Source: Salinispora cortesiana (GTDB lineage: Bacteria; Actinomycetota; Actinomycetes; Mycobacteriales; Micromonosporaceae). Taken from it: a DNA stretch of 64,000 bases. The notes under the pieces were generated by a model. That model did no database searches. It had not been told where the DNA came from and was given only the letters and a program-made list of their open reading frames with translations. Shown one piece after another: positions 36,204-44,214 of this stretch. Made by a program: the position numbers and the translations under genes. The DNA is taken from assembly GCF_000484695.1 (NCBI RefSeq), contig NZ_AXVR01000024.1:1-64000 (forward strand). Direction: 5' to 3'. The first letter of the stretch is position 1. The number at the start of each line of letters is the position of its first letter.

Positions 36204-37382
36204 ATGCCTCCGTCCTCGGAACGCGTCAACCGATACGCCGCCCGCCGTCGGGCGCGGCTGGAGCGCCTTCCAAAGCTCGCGCACACCGCTGTCGGCGGTA
36301 GCGCCCGGGCATGGTTCGTCGCCGACGAGTTGTTGGTCGTTGACGACAACCGCCGGGCGGCCGAACGCTATCTCGGCCGTGCGCGGGCCGCGCAGCCTGG
36401 CTCCGGCGACGAGGAGCTGCTGCCGGGCCTACGTCGCTACCGGGCACCGGGGCTGGACGTGCCGGCTGCGGTCCGCGAGCTGCGCTCGGGTCGGCCGAGC
36501 GGCAACCAGGTGGTCAGCCCCAACCACGTCTTCCTGTCCAGTCCGTTCAACCATGGCGGTCCGTTCGGTCCGCCGGCGCCCGTGGCCGCATCAACATTGA
36601 AGATGCCGGCCGAAACCGATCGAGTCGCGGTATCCATCGTTGATACCGGCTTCTGGACCGAGACCCCGCTTCCGGCCGGCTACCTTGCCGCGGACGGCGT
36701 GGAGGTGGAGACGGAAACCGATGTCGATGAGGATGGGCTGCTCGACGGCGATGTGGGGCACGCCAACTTCATCGGTGGTGTGATCGCGCATCACACCGAC
36801 CGGGCAGTGTTACGGGTGATTCGAACACTGGACACCTTTGGTGTCTGCACGGAGGACGAGCTGATCGCCTCCCTTGGCCGGCTACACCCGGACACCAAGG
36901 TGATCAACCTTTCCCTCGGTGGTTTCACCGCCGACGGATCCGCACCGCTCGGCGTACGCGCCGCGTTGGAACAGGCCCTGTCCGGGATCGACCGGGTGGT
37001 GGTCGCCGCCGCCGGCAACGACGGCAACCGCAGCGACCCGTTCTGGCCCGCAGCGTTCGCCGGTGCCGGTGAGTCGTGGAGTGAGCAGGTCCTGGCGGTC
37101 GCCGCGCACGACGGCAGCAGCCTCTGCTCCTGGAGCAACGCCGGACCGTGGGTCAGCGTCGTCGCGCCGGGCGCGGACGTTCGAAGCACCTACATCGACC
37201 ACGCGCTGTTCCCGGAGGGGTGGGCACAATGGAGCGGAACCTCCTTCGCCGCGCCGCGAGTGGCTGCCGAACTCTCCGCGCGGATCGACTCGGAGGTCGG
37301 CGCGGTGGCCGCTGCCAACCAGCTAATGGCCGACCTGAGGACGGCCAACCAGCGGTTTGGAGGCCACCTCGGGCTGATCTGA
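36204..37382 (+). CDS. S8 family (subtilisin-like) serine protease, cytosolic
   Basis: 392 residues with the subtilase catalytic set: Asp in SIVDTGF (near 147), His in GDVGHANFIGG (near 185), oxyanion Asn in VVAAAGNDG and Ser in GTSFAAPRVAAEL (near 346). The N-terminal 100 residues are an Arg-rich extension that may be a pro-segment or targeting region; no signal peptide is present, so it probably acts inside the cell. It is followed 32 bp later by the sigma factor gene and divergent from the CHAT gene. It could be the effector or the activator of the sigma/partner pair. Confidence 0.88.
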   Translation: MPPSSERVNRYAARRRARLERLPKLAHTAVGGSARAWFVADELLVVDDNRRAAERYLGRARAAQPGSGDEELLPGLRRYRAPGLDVPAAVRELRSGRPSGNQVVSPNHVFLSSPFNHGGPFGPPAPVAASTLKMPAETDRVAVSIVDTGFWTETPLPAGYLAADGVEVETETDVDEDGLLDGDVGHANFIGGVIAHHTDRAVLRVIRTLDTFGVCTEDELIASLGRLHPDTKVINLSLGGFTADGSAPLGVRAALEQALSGIDRVVVAAAGNDGNRSDPFWPAAFAGAGESWSEQVLAVAAHDGSSLCSWSNAGPWVSVVAPGADVRSTYIDHALFPEGWAQWSGTSFAAPRVAAELSARIDSEVGAVAAANQLMADLRTANQRFGGHLGLI

Positions 37383-37414
37383 TGCGTTCAGGTAGCGCTG
37401 TACGATGCTTGTCT

Positions 37415-37978
37415 ATGAGCGACGACGACGCAGGTCGGCTGGTGCGTGCTGCTGCCAATGGTGATCAGGCGGCGTGGGAGGCACTGGTCGACCGGTACGC
37501 GCGGCTGGTGTACACGGTGGCGCGGGGATTCCGGCTCGACGATGCTGACGTCGCGGATGTTAGCCAGGCGACCTGGTTGCGGCTCGTGGAGAATCTAGAC
37601 AAGCTACGTGATCCTGGATCGGTGGGGGCGTGGCTTGCCACCACCGCGCGTCGGGAGGCCCTTGCCTTGCTGCGCAACCGGTGGGAGGTGCCGCTACCGG
37701 AGTTCACGAGGTCAGAGCTTATGGACGAGTCGCAGCCGGAGCCCTGGCAGCGGCTGGTCGCTGAGGAAACTGATGCGGAGCTGTGGCATGCGTACCGTCA
37801 GTTGCCGATACGCTGTCAGGAGCTACTGCGGTTGCTGGTGTTCGAGCCGGTGGGCAGCTATGCGATCGCTGCTGCGGCGCTCTCGGTGCCCATCGGCAGT
37901 CTTGGCCCTTCTCGCGCCCGGTGTCTGGCGACGCTTCGGTCACTGCTGAATCAACCAGCACCGCAGCGACGTACCTAG
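37415..37978 (+). CDS. ECF-type RNA polymerase sigma factor
   Basis: 187 residues. Region 2 is visible as AAWEALVDRYARLVYTVARG followed by VSQATWLRLVENLDKLRDPG and GAWLATTARREAL; region 4 as HAYRQLPIRCQELLRLLVFE and then SYAIAAAALSVPIGSLGPSRARCLATL. The spacer is short, with no C-terminal extra domain. It lies between the S8 protease and a small protein whose RBS overlaps its stop (tagggag). No zinc-type anti-sigma gene is present, so the small downstream protein or the proteases may control it. Confidence 0.87.
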   Translation: MSDDDAGRLVRAAANGDQAAWEALVDRYARLVYTVARGFRLDDADVADVSQATWLRLVENLDKLRDPGSVGAWLATTARREALALLRNRWEVPLPEFTRSELMDESQPEPWQRLVAEETDAELWHAYRQLPIRCQELLRLLVFEPVGSYAIAAAALSVPIGSLGPSRARCLATLRSLLNQPAPQRRT

Positions 37979-37993
37979 GGAGCGTGCGTGCGC

Positions 37994-38455
37994 ATGAGTG
38001 ACGACCGATTAACCACATCAGATGAGGAACTGCTTGTCCGACTGGGGAGCCTGCTGGCTGAGGTCGATTCGGTTCCGGAGTCGGTACGCGCCGCCGCGGT
38101 CGCCAGCTACAGCTGGCGCTCGCCCGATTCCGAGCTTGCCCAGTTGGTGGAGAGCATGTCCGGGGCGCCCGAGGTTCGCGGCGACGAGGCGCGGCTGCTG
38201 ACCTTTCGCGCAGAGTCGATCACTATCGAGGTGGAGGTCATCCCCGTTCGTGATCGGCTCCGGATCGTCGGTCAGCTGGTGCCGCCGCAGCCGGCTCGGG
38301 TTCAGGTAGAGCAGCCGGGTTCCGAGTCGACCGTCGGCACCGAGGCGGACGGTCTGGGACGGTTCATGCTGGACGACACCGCACCGGGACCGGCTCGGTT
38401 GGTCTGCACCCTGGCTGACTCCGCTCCGGTCTGCACCGAGTGGACCACCTTGTGA
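37994..38455 (+). CDS. Small sigma-factor-associated protein, 153 aa
   Basis: The N-terminal part (LLVRLGSLLAEVDSVPESVR then AAVASYSWRSPDSELAQLVE) matches my memory of a family found beside actinobacterial ECF sigma factors in CHAT-containing loci. The C-terminal half is a beta-sandwich resembling carboxypeptidase regulatory-like repeats (LRIVGQLVPPQPARVQVEQP and later GLGRFMLDD). ATG 37994 has AGGGAG about 11 nt upstream. There is no membrane segment or CxxC. A role as a sigma partner or as the substrate cut by the proteases is inferred from context. Confidence 0.75.
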   Translation: MSDDRLTTSDEELLVRLGSLLAEVDSVPESVRAAAVASYSWRSPDSELAQLVESMSGAPEVRGDEARLLTFRAESITIEVEVIPVRDRLRIVGQLVPPQPARVQVEQPGSESTVGTEADGLGRFMLDDTAPGPARLVCTLADSAPVCTEWTTL

Positions 38456-38474
38456 TCCGGGTGGTCAGGTCCTA

Positions 38475-38526
38475 GCGACGGTCGGCACCGCCCTGCTCTG
38501 CAGACCAGGGCGGTGCCGACCGTCGC
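38475..38526. terminator. 21-bp-stem bidirectional terminator
   Basis: Perfect arms 38475-38495 and 38506-38526 with a 10-nt loop lie between the convergent sigma-partner gene and the LPMO gene. It is the longest stem in the window. Confidence 0.9.
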
Positions 38527-38554
38527 CGGTGACAGCCGGGGGTGGACCGCGGGT

Positions 38555-39627
38555 TCAGCTGCTGCTGCAGGTCACGCTCGGTGACGTGTTCGGGCCGGCG
38601 AGGAAGCCGAACGTGGTCCTGCCTCCCGGGGCCACCGTGCCGTTGTACGACGCGTTGGTCACCGTTACCGCCGATCCCGAGTTGGTGTGCGCGCCATTCC
38701 AGAGCTGGGTGATTGACTGACCGCTGGGCCAGGTCCAACTCGCCGTCCATCCGGTCCAGGTGGTGGCGGTGTGGTTCATGATTTCGACCTCCCCCTGGAA
38801 ACCGTCCGGCCACGCGTTGATCACCTTGTAGACCGCCATGCAGTCGCCGCTGGGCGGCGGTGTGGTCGGGCTCGGTGGTGCAGTGGTGGGGCTCGGTGGC
38901 GGGAAGGTGCCACCGGGGCCGATGCCGGTCACCTCACCGTTGCCTCCGTCGAACGTGACGTCCGAGCAGCCGAAGAAGTTCTCCGGGCTGTCCGAACGGA
39001 CCCAGCGGGAGTAGATGAGGTGTCGGCCGCTCTTGTCGGCCGGCAGCGTTCCGGTGAAGTAGTAGTGCCCGTCGTTGGTGCCCGGACCGCCACGCTGGGG
39101 TGGGTTGGTGATGGTCAGGAACGGTTGCTCCTCCAGGTCGCTCCAGGCCAGCGGGCGGGTGGGGCTCCAGCTGTCCTTGGTGACGTAGAAGTAGAACGTC
39201 CCGGGGTGGTGCGCCCAGTTGCTGTAGCGGAACTCCATGCTCTGGCCAGCGGTCAGATGGGTCAGTGGCCAGTCGTCGCGGGCCAGGTCATAGCCCAGGA
39301 GTCCGGAGTTTCCTCCGCTGCACAGCTGGCCGTCGGGAATGAATCCGACGGTACGACCGGCGGCGTCGGAGCGCAGCACACTGAACCAGTTGTAGAGCGA
39401 GTTGGCCCCACTCTGGTCCACCGCCGCCGAGCAGGCGGGTTGTGCGGTTGGATTTCGCCGGTGGGGCTCAGCCCGTCCCGCCAGCAAAGAAAGGTACGGC
39501 TGCCGGGGACCATGGCGGCGCCGTGTGCCGCCGCCGGCTCCGACCTGGTGGTGAGCACCACGACGGCTGCGAGCAGGGTCATGGCCGCGGCGAGGAGTGC
39601 GGCTGTTCGGGTTCGATGGGAGGACAC
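38555..39627 (-). pseudogene. AA10 lytic polysaccharide monooxygenase with CBM2, frameshifted
   Basis: GTG 39627 (AGGAG just upstream) starts a signal peptide (TAALLAAAMTLLAAVVVL...AAA) followed by the copper-binding His of the mature enzyme (HGAAMVPGSRTFLCWRDG). Near 39431-39441 the frame breaks: GEIQPHNP should continue ACSAAVDQSG, but that is in another frame. Adding one G:C pair in the ccg/cc run restores it. After the break the rest of the AA10 domain is intact, including WAHHPGTFYFYVTKDSW, then a Pro/Ser/Thr linker and a C-terminal CBM2 cellulose-binding module (CMAVYKVINAWPDGFQGEVE). If real, the mutation inactivates a secreted cellulose/chitin oxidase; a sequencing error is equally possible. 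Confidence 0.82.
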
Positions 39628-39800
39628 GGGATCTCCTGACTCGCGGGGCACCTACCGCCCCGCGCAGGTGACGGGCGCGGGGCGGCACCCGGCCGGCCCG
39701 CGGCGACGAGCGGTCACGGTGTAGGCGGCGTGCGCAGGAGTGACGGGCACGCGAACCTGCGATCCGTCATTGGACCGATGCCCTCGCGTGGGTACCCGAG

Positions 39801-39829
39801 CGGACGACGCGAAAGCCCTGCGTCGTCCG
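39801..39829. terminator. 10-bp-stem hairpin between the MFS and LPMO genes
   Basis: cggacgacgc (39801-39810) pairs with gcgtcgtccg (39820-39829). It lies about 120 bp beyond the MFS stop, in a 320-bp gap (39628-39947) where I find no gene. It could end the MFS transcript. Confidence 0.45.
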
Positions 39830-39947
39830 GCGCCGTTATCGCAACATGGTGAAGTACTCGATCGCAATAGTCCGCAGCCAATGTCCTTTTCAGTTGGCGC
39901 AGTTCACGGGACCGTTGGCGCGAACTCACGCGGCAGCGAGTGGTCGA

Positions 39948-41192
39948 TCAGGGGCGCTGGGGACGGGCCAGGGTGAGTGCCGCGGTGAGCGACAGTGCGG
40001 CGGAGGCCGCGAGCACCGCTGCCATCGGTACGGCACTGCCTTCCCCGCCCAGCCCGACCAGGGGCGCGGCGAGCGACCCGATCACCGACTGGAGGGCACC
40101 CATCAGCGCCGCCGCGGTCCCGGCGTGGTGTGCGTGTCGGTCGAGGGCCAGGGTCGTGCCGTTCGGCATCACCATGCCCAGCGACGCGATGAAGACCAGC
40201 AGCGTACCCGTGAGGAGTAGCTGGCTGGTGGCGATCGCGCCGGCCAGCACGCCCGTGGCCGCCACCGCACTCACCCCGAGGGTGCCGACCAGCAGGGTGC
40301 GGGGCGAGAACCGGTCCAGCAGGCGGACGTTGGCCTGCCCGACCGCCACGAAGGCCAACGCGTTGAGGCCGAACAGCAGACCGAAGGTGCTCGCCGAGAG
40401 GTGAAACACGTCCTGGAAGACGAACGACGAACCCGAGATGTACGCGAACAGCCCGGCGAAGGCGAGCCCCTGGGTCAGCGTGTACCCCAGGTAGACCCGG
40501 TCGGTGAGAAGTTCGCGAAGTGACCGGACGGTGCCGCTGAGACCGTCGCGGCTGCGCCGGTGCGCGGGCAGGGTCTCGGGCATCCGGGCCGCCACCACGG
40601 CGGTGAGCAGTGCGCCGACGACAGAGAGGAGGACGAACAGGGTCCGCCACGATCCGAATCGCAGCACCAGGCTGCCGACGGTCGGCGCCGCGATCGGGGC
40701 GAGACCGAAGACCAGGGTGAGCCGGGAGAAGTACTTCGCTGCCGCCCGGCCGGAGTACAGGTCGCGGACGACGGCACGGGTCACCACGGCGGCCATACCG
40801 CCGGCGAAGCCCTGGGCGAACCGCAAGACGGTGAACGCCGGTGCGCTGGGCGCCGCGGCGCAGGCCAGGGCGAGCAGGGTGTACGCCGCGAGGCCGATCA
40901 GCACCGGTCGGCGCCGCCCCCAGCGGTCGCTGAGCGGGCCGGTGACGAACTGTCCGAGGGCGAGCCCAACCAGGCAGGTGGTGAGGGAGAGCTGGATCTG
41001 GGCCTGGCTCGCGTCCAGGTCGCGGGCCATGGTGGGGAGCGCCGGCAGGTACATGTCCAGGGAGAGCGGGCCGATCGCGGTGATCGCCCCGAGGAGGAGC
41101 AGCAGACCGAGCCCACCACCGACTCCCGCTGGCTGCGGTTGGCCGGCGGGAGTCGTGGCGGCGGGTGCGGTCAATTGTGCGTTCTGCGTCAC
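39948..41192 (-). CDS. MFS multidrug exporter, Bcr/CflA family
   Basis: 414 residues with 12 predicted membrane helices. The first helix carries GPLSLDMYLPALPTMARDL, the hallmark of Bcr/CflA transporters, followed by GPLSDRWGRRRPVL (motif A) and RFAQGFAGGMAAVVTRAVVRDL. The start GTG 41192 has GGGA upstream; a TTG at 41219 would give a longer form. It is divergent from a MarR-type gene with an inverted repeat between them, so it is probably repressed by that regulator and induced by a toxic compound. It might export a locally made metabolite, but its position outside the lym operon argues for a general role. Confidence 0.88.
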   Translation of the reverse strand: MTQNAQLTAPAATTPAGQPQPAGVGGGLGLLLLLGAITAIGPLSLDMYLPALPTMARDLDASQAQIQLSLTTCLVGLALGQFVTGPLSDRWGRRRPVLIGLAAYTLLALACAAAPSAPAFTVLRFAQGFAGGMAAVVTRAVVRDLYSGRAAAKYFSRLTLVFGLAPIAAPTVGSLVLRFGSWRTLFVLLSVVGALLTAVVAARMPETLPAHRRSRDGLSGTVRSLRELLTDRVYLGYTLTQGLAFAGLFAYISGSSFVFQDVFHLSASTFGLLFGLNALAFVAVGQANVRLLDRFSPRTLLVGTLGVSAVAATGVLAGAIATSQLLLTGTLLVFIASLGMVMPNGTTLALDRHAHHAGTAAALMGALQSVIGSLAAPLVGLGGEGSAVPMAAVLAASAALSLTAALTLARPQRP

Positions 41193-41233
41193 TGAGGTCC
41201 CCTGGGGTTCGTCTGGCAACCGGGTAACCTTAG

Positions 41234-41247
41234 CTCTGTATCCAGAG
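41234..41247. promoter_or_regulatory. Candidate MarR operator
   Basis: Inverted repeat CTCTG-TATC-CAGAG in the 80-bp gap between the divergent MFS and MarR genes. Confidence 0.4.
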
Positions 41248-41272
41248 TCTTTCAGGTGAGGTGGGTGACACT

Positions 41273-41764
41273 GTGGCGACCGAGGACGTGACGGCGCGGC
41301 CGGTGCCGGGCCTCGACCCTGCTTCGACGGCGGCGCTGGGTGCCGTCGTTGGCGAGCTGCACCGCCGGCTGCGGCGCGTGGCCGCCCGGCACGCCAACTG
41401 CCTCCCGTTGCCGGAGGCCCAGGTCGAGCTGCTCCTGCTGGTCCGGGCCCACCCGGATGTCAGCGTGAAGGATGCCGCGTGTCGCCTGCGCGCGGCGCCC
41501 AACACGGTGAGCACCCTCGTCCGGGACCTGGTGGCTGCCGGACTGCTGCACCGTGAGTGCGCTCCGGCCGACCGCCGTACCGCCCGGCTGCGCCTCACCG
41601 ACGCCGCCCGCGCTCGGATCGCCGATCACGAACAGCAGCGCGCCGCCCTGCTCGGCGCCGCGGTGTCCCGGCTGTCTCCCGAGGCGCGCGCGGCGGTCGT
41701 GGCGGCCACCCCGTACCTGACCCGCCTGGCAGACCTGCTGGACGACCCGGACCCTTGCGGCTAA
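41273..41764 (+). CDS. MarR-family transcriptional regulator
   Basis: 163 residues with a winged helix-turn-helix (VSVKDAACRLRAAPNTVSTLVRDLVAAGLL, then the wing ECAPADRRTARLRLT) and dimerising helices at both ends. GTG 41273 is chosen because GAGGTGGG lies about 7 nt upstream; GTG 41261 is in frame but has its RBS too close. It is divergent from the exporter it probably controls. The C-terminus converges on the metallo-hydrolase gene, 7 bp away. Confidence 0.85.
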   Translation: MATEDVTARPVPGLDPASTAALGAVVGELHRRLRRVAARHANCLPLPEAQVELLLLVRAHPDVSVKDAACRLRAAPNTVSTLVRDLVAAGLLHRECAPADRRTARLRLTDAARARIADHEQQRAALLGAAVSRLSPEARAAVVAATPYLTRLADLLDDPDPCG

Positions 41765-41771
41765 CTCCCGG

Positions 41772-42599
41772 TCAGAGCTCGCCGTTGAGTTCGGCGTAGC
41801 CGCGGCGGGTGGCGATCAGCGCGGGACGGGCGCCGAAGGGCGCCTCGGCGGCCACCCGCTCCGCTGGTGTCCCACCGGCATGGCCGCCCCGGATCAGCCA
41901 GGCCAGGTCGCTGAGCAGGCCGTGCTGAGCGTGCACAAACTCGTGGTCGACCAGGTCTCCGTGTCCCGGTACCACCACCGTGCTCGGGGTCGTCATCCGC
42001 AGCAGCTCGGCGACCGCCTCCGGCCACCGCAACGGGTATGAATCCTCGAACGCCGGTGGGCCACTCTGCTCCACGAGGTCACCGGCGACGAGCACCTCCG
42101 CATCGGGTACGTGCACCACCAGATCCGCGGCGGTGTGCGCCCGCCCCAGGTGCTGCAGGACAACCTGGCGGCCACCCACGTCGAGCACCTCCCGCCGGTC
42201 TACCAGGTGGCTCGGCGCCAGTACGTCGGCGCCGAGCAGCTCCTCGGCGAGGTGGGGCTGCTCGGCGCGCATCTCCGCAGATGCCTCCCGGCGCAGCCTG
42301 TCCGGTTCGCGTAGGGCGGCGGCGGCGAGCGGGTGCGCGTAAACCGGGCAGGGCGGGTCGCCGGCCAGAGTCGCGTTGCCGAAACAGTGGTCGAAGTGGT
42401 GGTGTGTGTTCACCAGCACCCACGGGTGTGCGGTGACGGCCCGCGCCGCCCGGGCCAACTCCGCCGCCTGGCTGGCCGTGGAGAGGGTGTCCACGAGCAG
42501 GGCCGCGCCGTCGCCGACGAGCAGCGTCACGTTGACCTGCAGCAGCGGCTCGCGTAGCACGTGCACCCGGTCGGCGACCTCGACGAAGCGGAGGGTCAT
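41772..42599 (-). CDS. Metallo-beta-lactamase-fold hydrolase
   Basis: 275 residues with the metal site THHHFDH, a further Asp in VAGDLVEQSGPP and His in VVPGHGDLVD. The family includes glyoxalase II and other thioester or ester hydrolases. It is translationally coupled to the upstream thioesterase gene (ATGA overlap at 42596-42599). The pairing of two putative thioester hydrolases suggests a small acyl-CoA detoxification or salvage operon. Substrate unknown. Confidence 0.85.
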   Translation of the reverse strand: MTLRFVEVADRVHVLREPLLQVNVTLLVGDGAALLVDTLSTASQAAELARAARAVTAHPWVLVNTHHHFDHCFGNATLAGDPPCPVYAHPLAAAALREPDRLRREASAEMRAEQPHLAEELLGADVLAPSHLVDRREVLDVGGRQVVLQHLGRAHTAADLVVHVPDAEVLVAGDLVEQSGPPAFEDSYPLRWPEAVAELLRMTTPSTVVVPGHGDLVDHEFVHAQHGLLSDLAWLIRGGHAGGTPAERVAAEAPFGARPALIATRRGYAELNGEL

Positions 42600-42988
42600 G
42601 ACGAACCCCCGGCCCGCTCGATGAAGCGCTGCCGGTCAACCAGGAGCCGCTCCACCCGCCCCTCGGCGACGGTGGACCCACCCTCGGTGACGGAGATCGC
42701 AAAGAGCAGCCGCCGACCGTCGACCTCCGTCAGCCGGGCTCGCGCCACCACGGTCCGGCCGACCGGGGTGGCAGCGCGGTGGTCCAGCTCGATTCGGACT
42801 CCCACGGTCGTGGTGCCGTCGGGCAACTGGCGGGCGATCGCCGCGACCGTCGCCGCCTCGGCCAGGGCAAGAATTCGCGGCGTGCCCAGGACCGGCACGT
42901 CGCCGGAGCCAATGGCCTGGGCGGTGTCGGCATCGGTGACGATCAGCTCCACCCGGGCGGTCGAGCCCGGGGAGAAGGGCTCCTGCAT
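42596..42988 (-). CDS. Hotdog-fold thioesterase, FlK-like
   Basis: 130 residues. The pattern GTPRILALAEAATVAAIA, followed by TTTVGVRIELDHRAATPVG, resembles fluoroacetyl-CoA thioesterase-like proteins, which hydrolyse acyl-CoAs. The catalytic triad cannot be confirmed by eye. ATG 42988 is chosen since the upstream extension lacks family similarity. It forms a two-gene operon with the metallo-hydrolase. Confidence 0.75.
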   Translation of the reverse strand: MQEPFSPGSTARVELIVTDADTAQAIGSGDVPVLGTPRILALAEAATVAAIARQLPDGTTTVGVRIELDHRAATPVGRTVVARARLTEVDGRRLLFAISVTEGGSTVAEGRVERLLVDRQRFIERAGGSS

Positions 42989-43104
42989 GGTCACCAGCCT
43001 ATGCGCCGGGTGACGGGCCGGCCACGCTTGAGCCGAACCACCCGGAAGCATCCGGAGTGCCTCCTGCGTCGGCTGCTGCGTCACCGTCGCTAACCTGGAC
43101 CGCG

Positions 43105-44178
43105 ATGTCTGCTCCAACCGATCCCCAACAGCCTGCCCAAACCGATGCGCCGGTGGTGGTCGACGGCGGGCGCCGTCGCGTGATCACGATGTCGGTGTGG
43201 GGTGTCGCCTTCGTCATCGGCTGGCTCGCCATCGGCCTGCCCACCGATCCGGCATACGCCTTCGTCTGGATGTGGGCGGCGACCATCGCCTGGAACTCGA
43301 CCCGGCCCTGGCGCAGCCACCTGCGCTTCGCCCGCGACTGGCTGCCGGTGGTGCTGCTGCTGGTGCTCTACAACCTCTCTCGGGGCTTCGCCGACAACGG
43401 GGCGATACCGCACGCCTACGAGCTGATCGTCGCCGACCAGGTGATGTTTGGCTGGGCTACCGGCGGTCAGGTGCCCACGGTCTGGCTCCAGCAGCACCTG
43501 TTCCAGCCCGAAGTGCGCTGGTGGGACGTGTTGGTGAGTTGGGTCTACTTCTCCCACTTCGTGGTGGCGTTGGCTGCCGCCGCGGTGCTCTGGTTGCGGG
43601 ACCGGCGGCGGTGGGCGGCGTTCATGCGTCGCTGGGGTTTCCTCTGCGCCACCGGCCTGGTGACATACTTCCTCTACCCCGCCGCGCCACCGTGGTGGGC
43701 GGCGCAGAACGGGTTGCTGGAGGAGGTGGCCCGGATCTCCACCCGGGGGTGGAAGGCCTTCGGGCTGCACGGCGCGGGGAACCTGCTCAACGCCGGTCAG
43801 CTCGCCTCGAATCCGGTCGCCGCGATGCCGTCGCTGCACACCGCGTTCGCACTGTTCGTGGTGCTGTTCTTCCTTCGTACGACGCGGAAGCGGTGGTGGC
43901 CGCTGCTGCTCGCCTACCCGCTGGCCATGACCTTCACCCTGGTCTACTCCGGGGAGCACTACGTGATCGACGTCCTGGTCGGTTGGGTATACGTGGGGAT
44001 GGCCTTCCTGGCGGTGGGCCTGGCCGAGCGATGGTGGGCGGCCCGACGTGCCCGGCGCGCCCCAGACCTGCCGGCTGTGGCGGCGCCGGCCAGCGCGGCC
44101 CAGCCCGATTCGGCGCCGGCCGGCGCCGGGCCGCCCGATTCGGCGCCGGCCGATGCGGCGGTGGCCGCGGGCCGCTGA
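43105..44178 (+). CDS. PAP2-superfamily membrane phosphatase
   Basis: 357 residues with about six membrane helices. The phosphatase motifs are AMPSLHTAFAL (C2) and GEHYVIDVLVGW (C3), the arrangement of Aur1/Ipt1-type inositolphosphoceramide-synthase-like PAP2 proteins common in actinobacteria. The C-terminal tail is an Ala/Pro repeat (PDSAPAG, PPDSAPAD). ATG 43105 begins right after a non-coding stretch. Its likely role is in membrane lipid phosphate metabolism. Confidence 0.85.
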   Translation: MSAPTDPQQPAQTDAPVVVDGGRRRVITMSVWGVAFVIGWLAIGLPTDPAYAFVWMWAATIAWNSTRPWRSHLRFARDWLPVVLLLVLYNLSRGFADNGAIPHAYELIVADQVMFGWATGGQVPTVWLQQHLFQPEVRWWDVLVSWVYFSHFVVALAAAAVLWLRDRRRWAAFMRRWGFLCATGLVTYFLYPAAPPWWAAQNGLLEEVARISTRGWKAFGLHGAGNLLNAGQLASNPVAAMPSLHTAFALFVVLFFLRTTRKRWWPLLLAYPLAMTFTLVYSGEHYVIDVLVGWVYVGMAFLAVGLAERWWAARRARRAPDLPAVAAPASAAQPDSAPAGAGPPDSAPADAAVAAGR

Positions 44179-44214
44179 TCGGCGCCGAGCTTCGCGACCT
44201 GGGCCAGCCGCTCG

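Noticed and set aside
33300..38455. Type III-E CRISPR (Craspase) system
   Set aside because: TPR-CHAT and a sigma factor are present but no gRAMP effector, Cas1 or repeat array.
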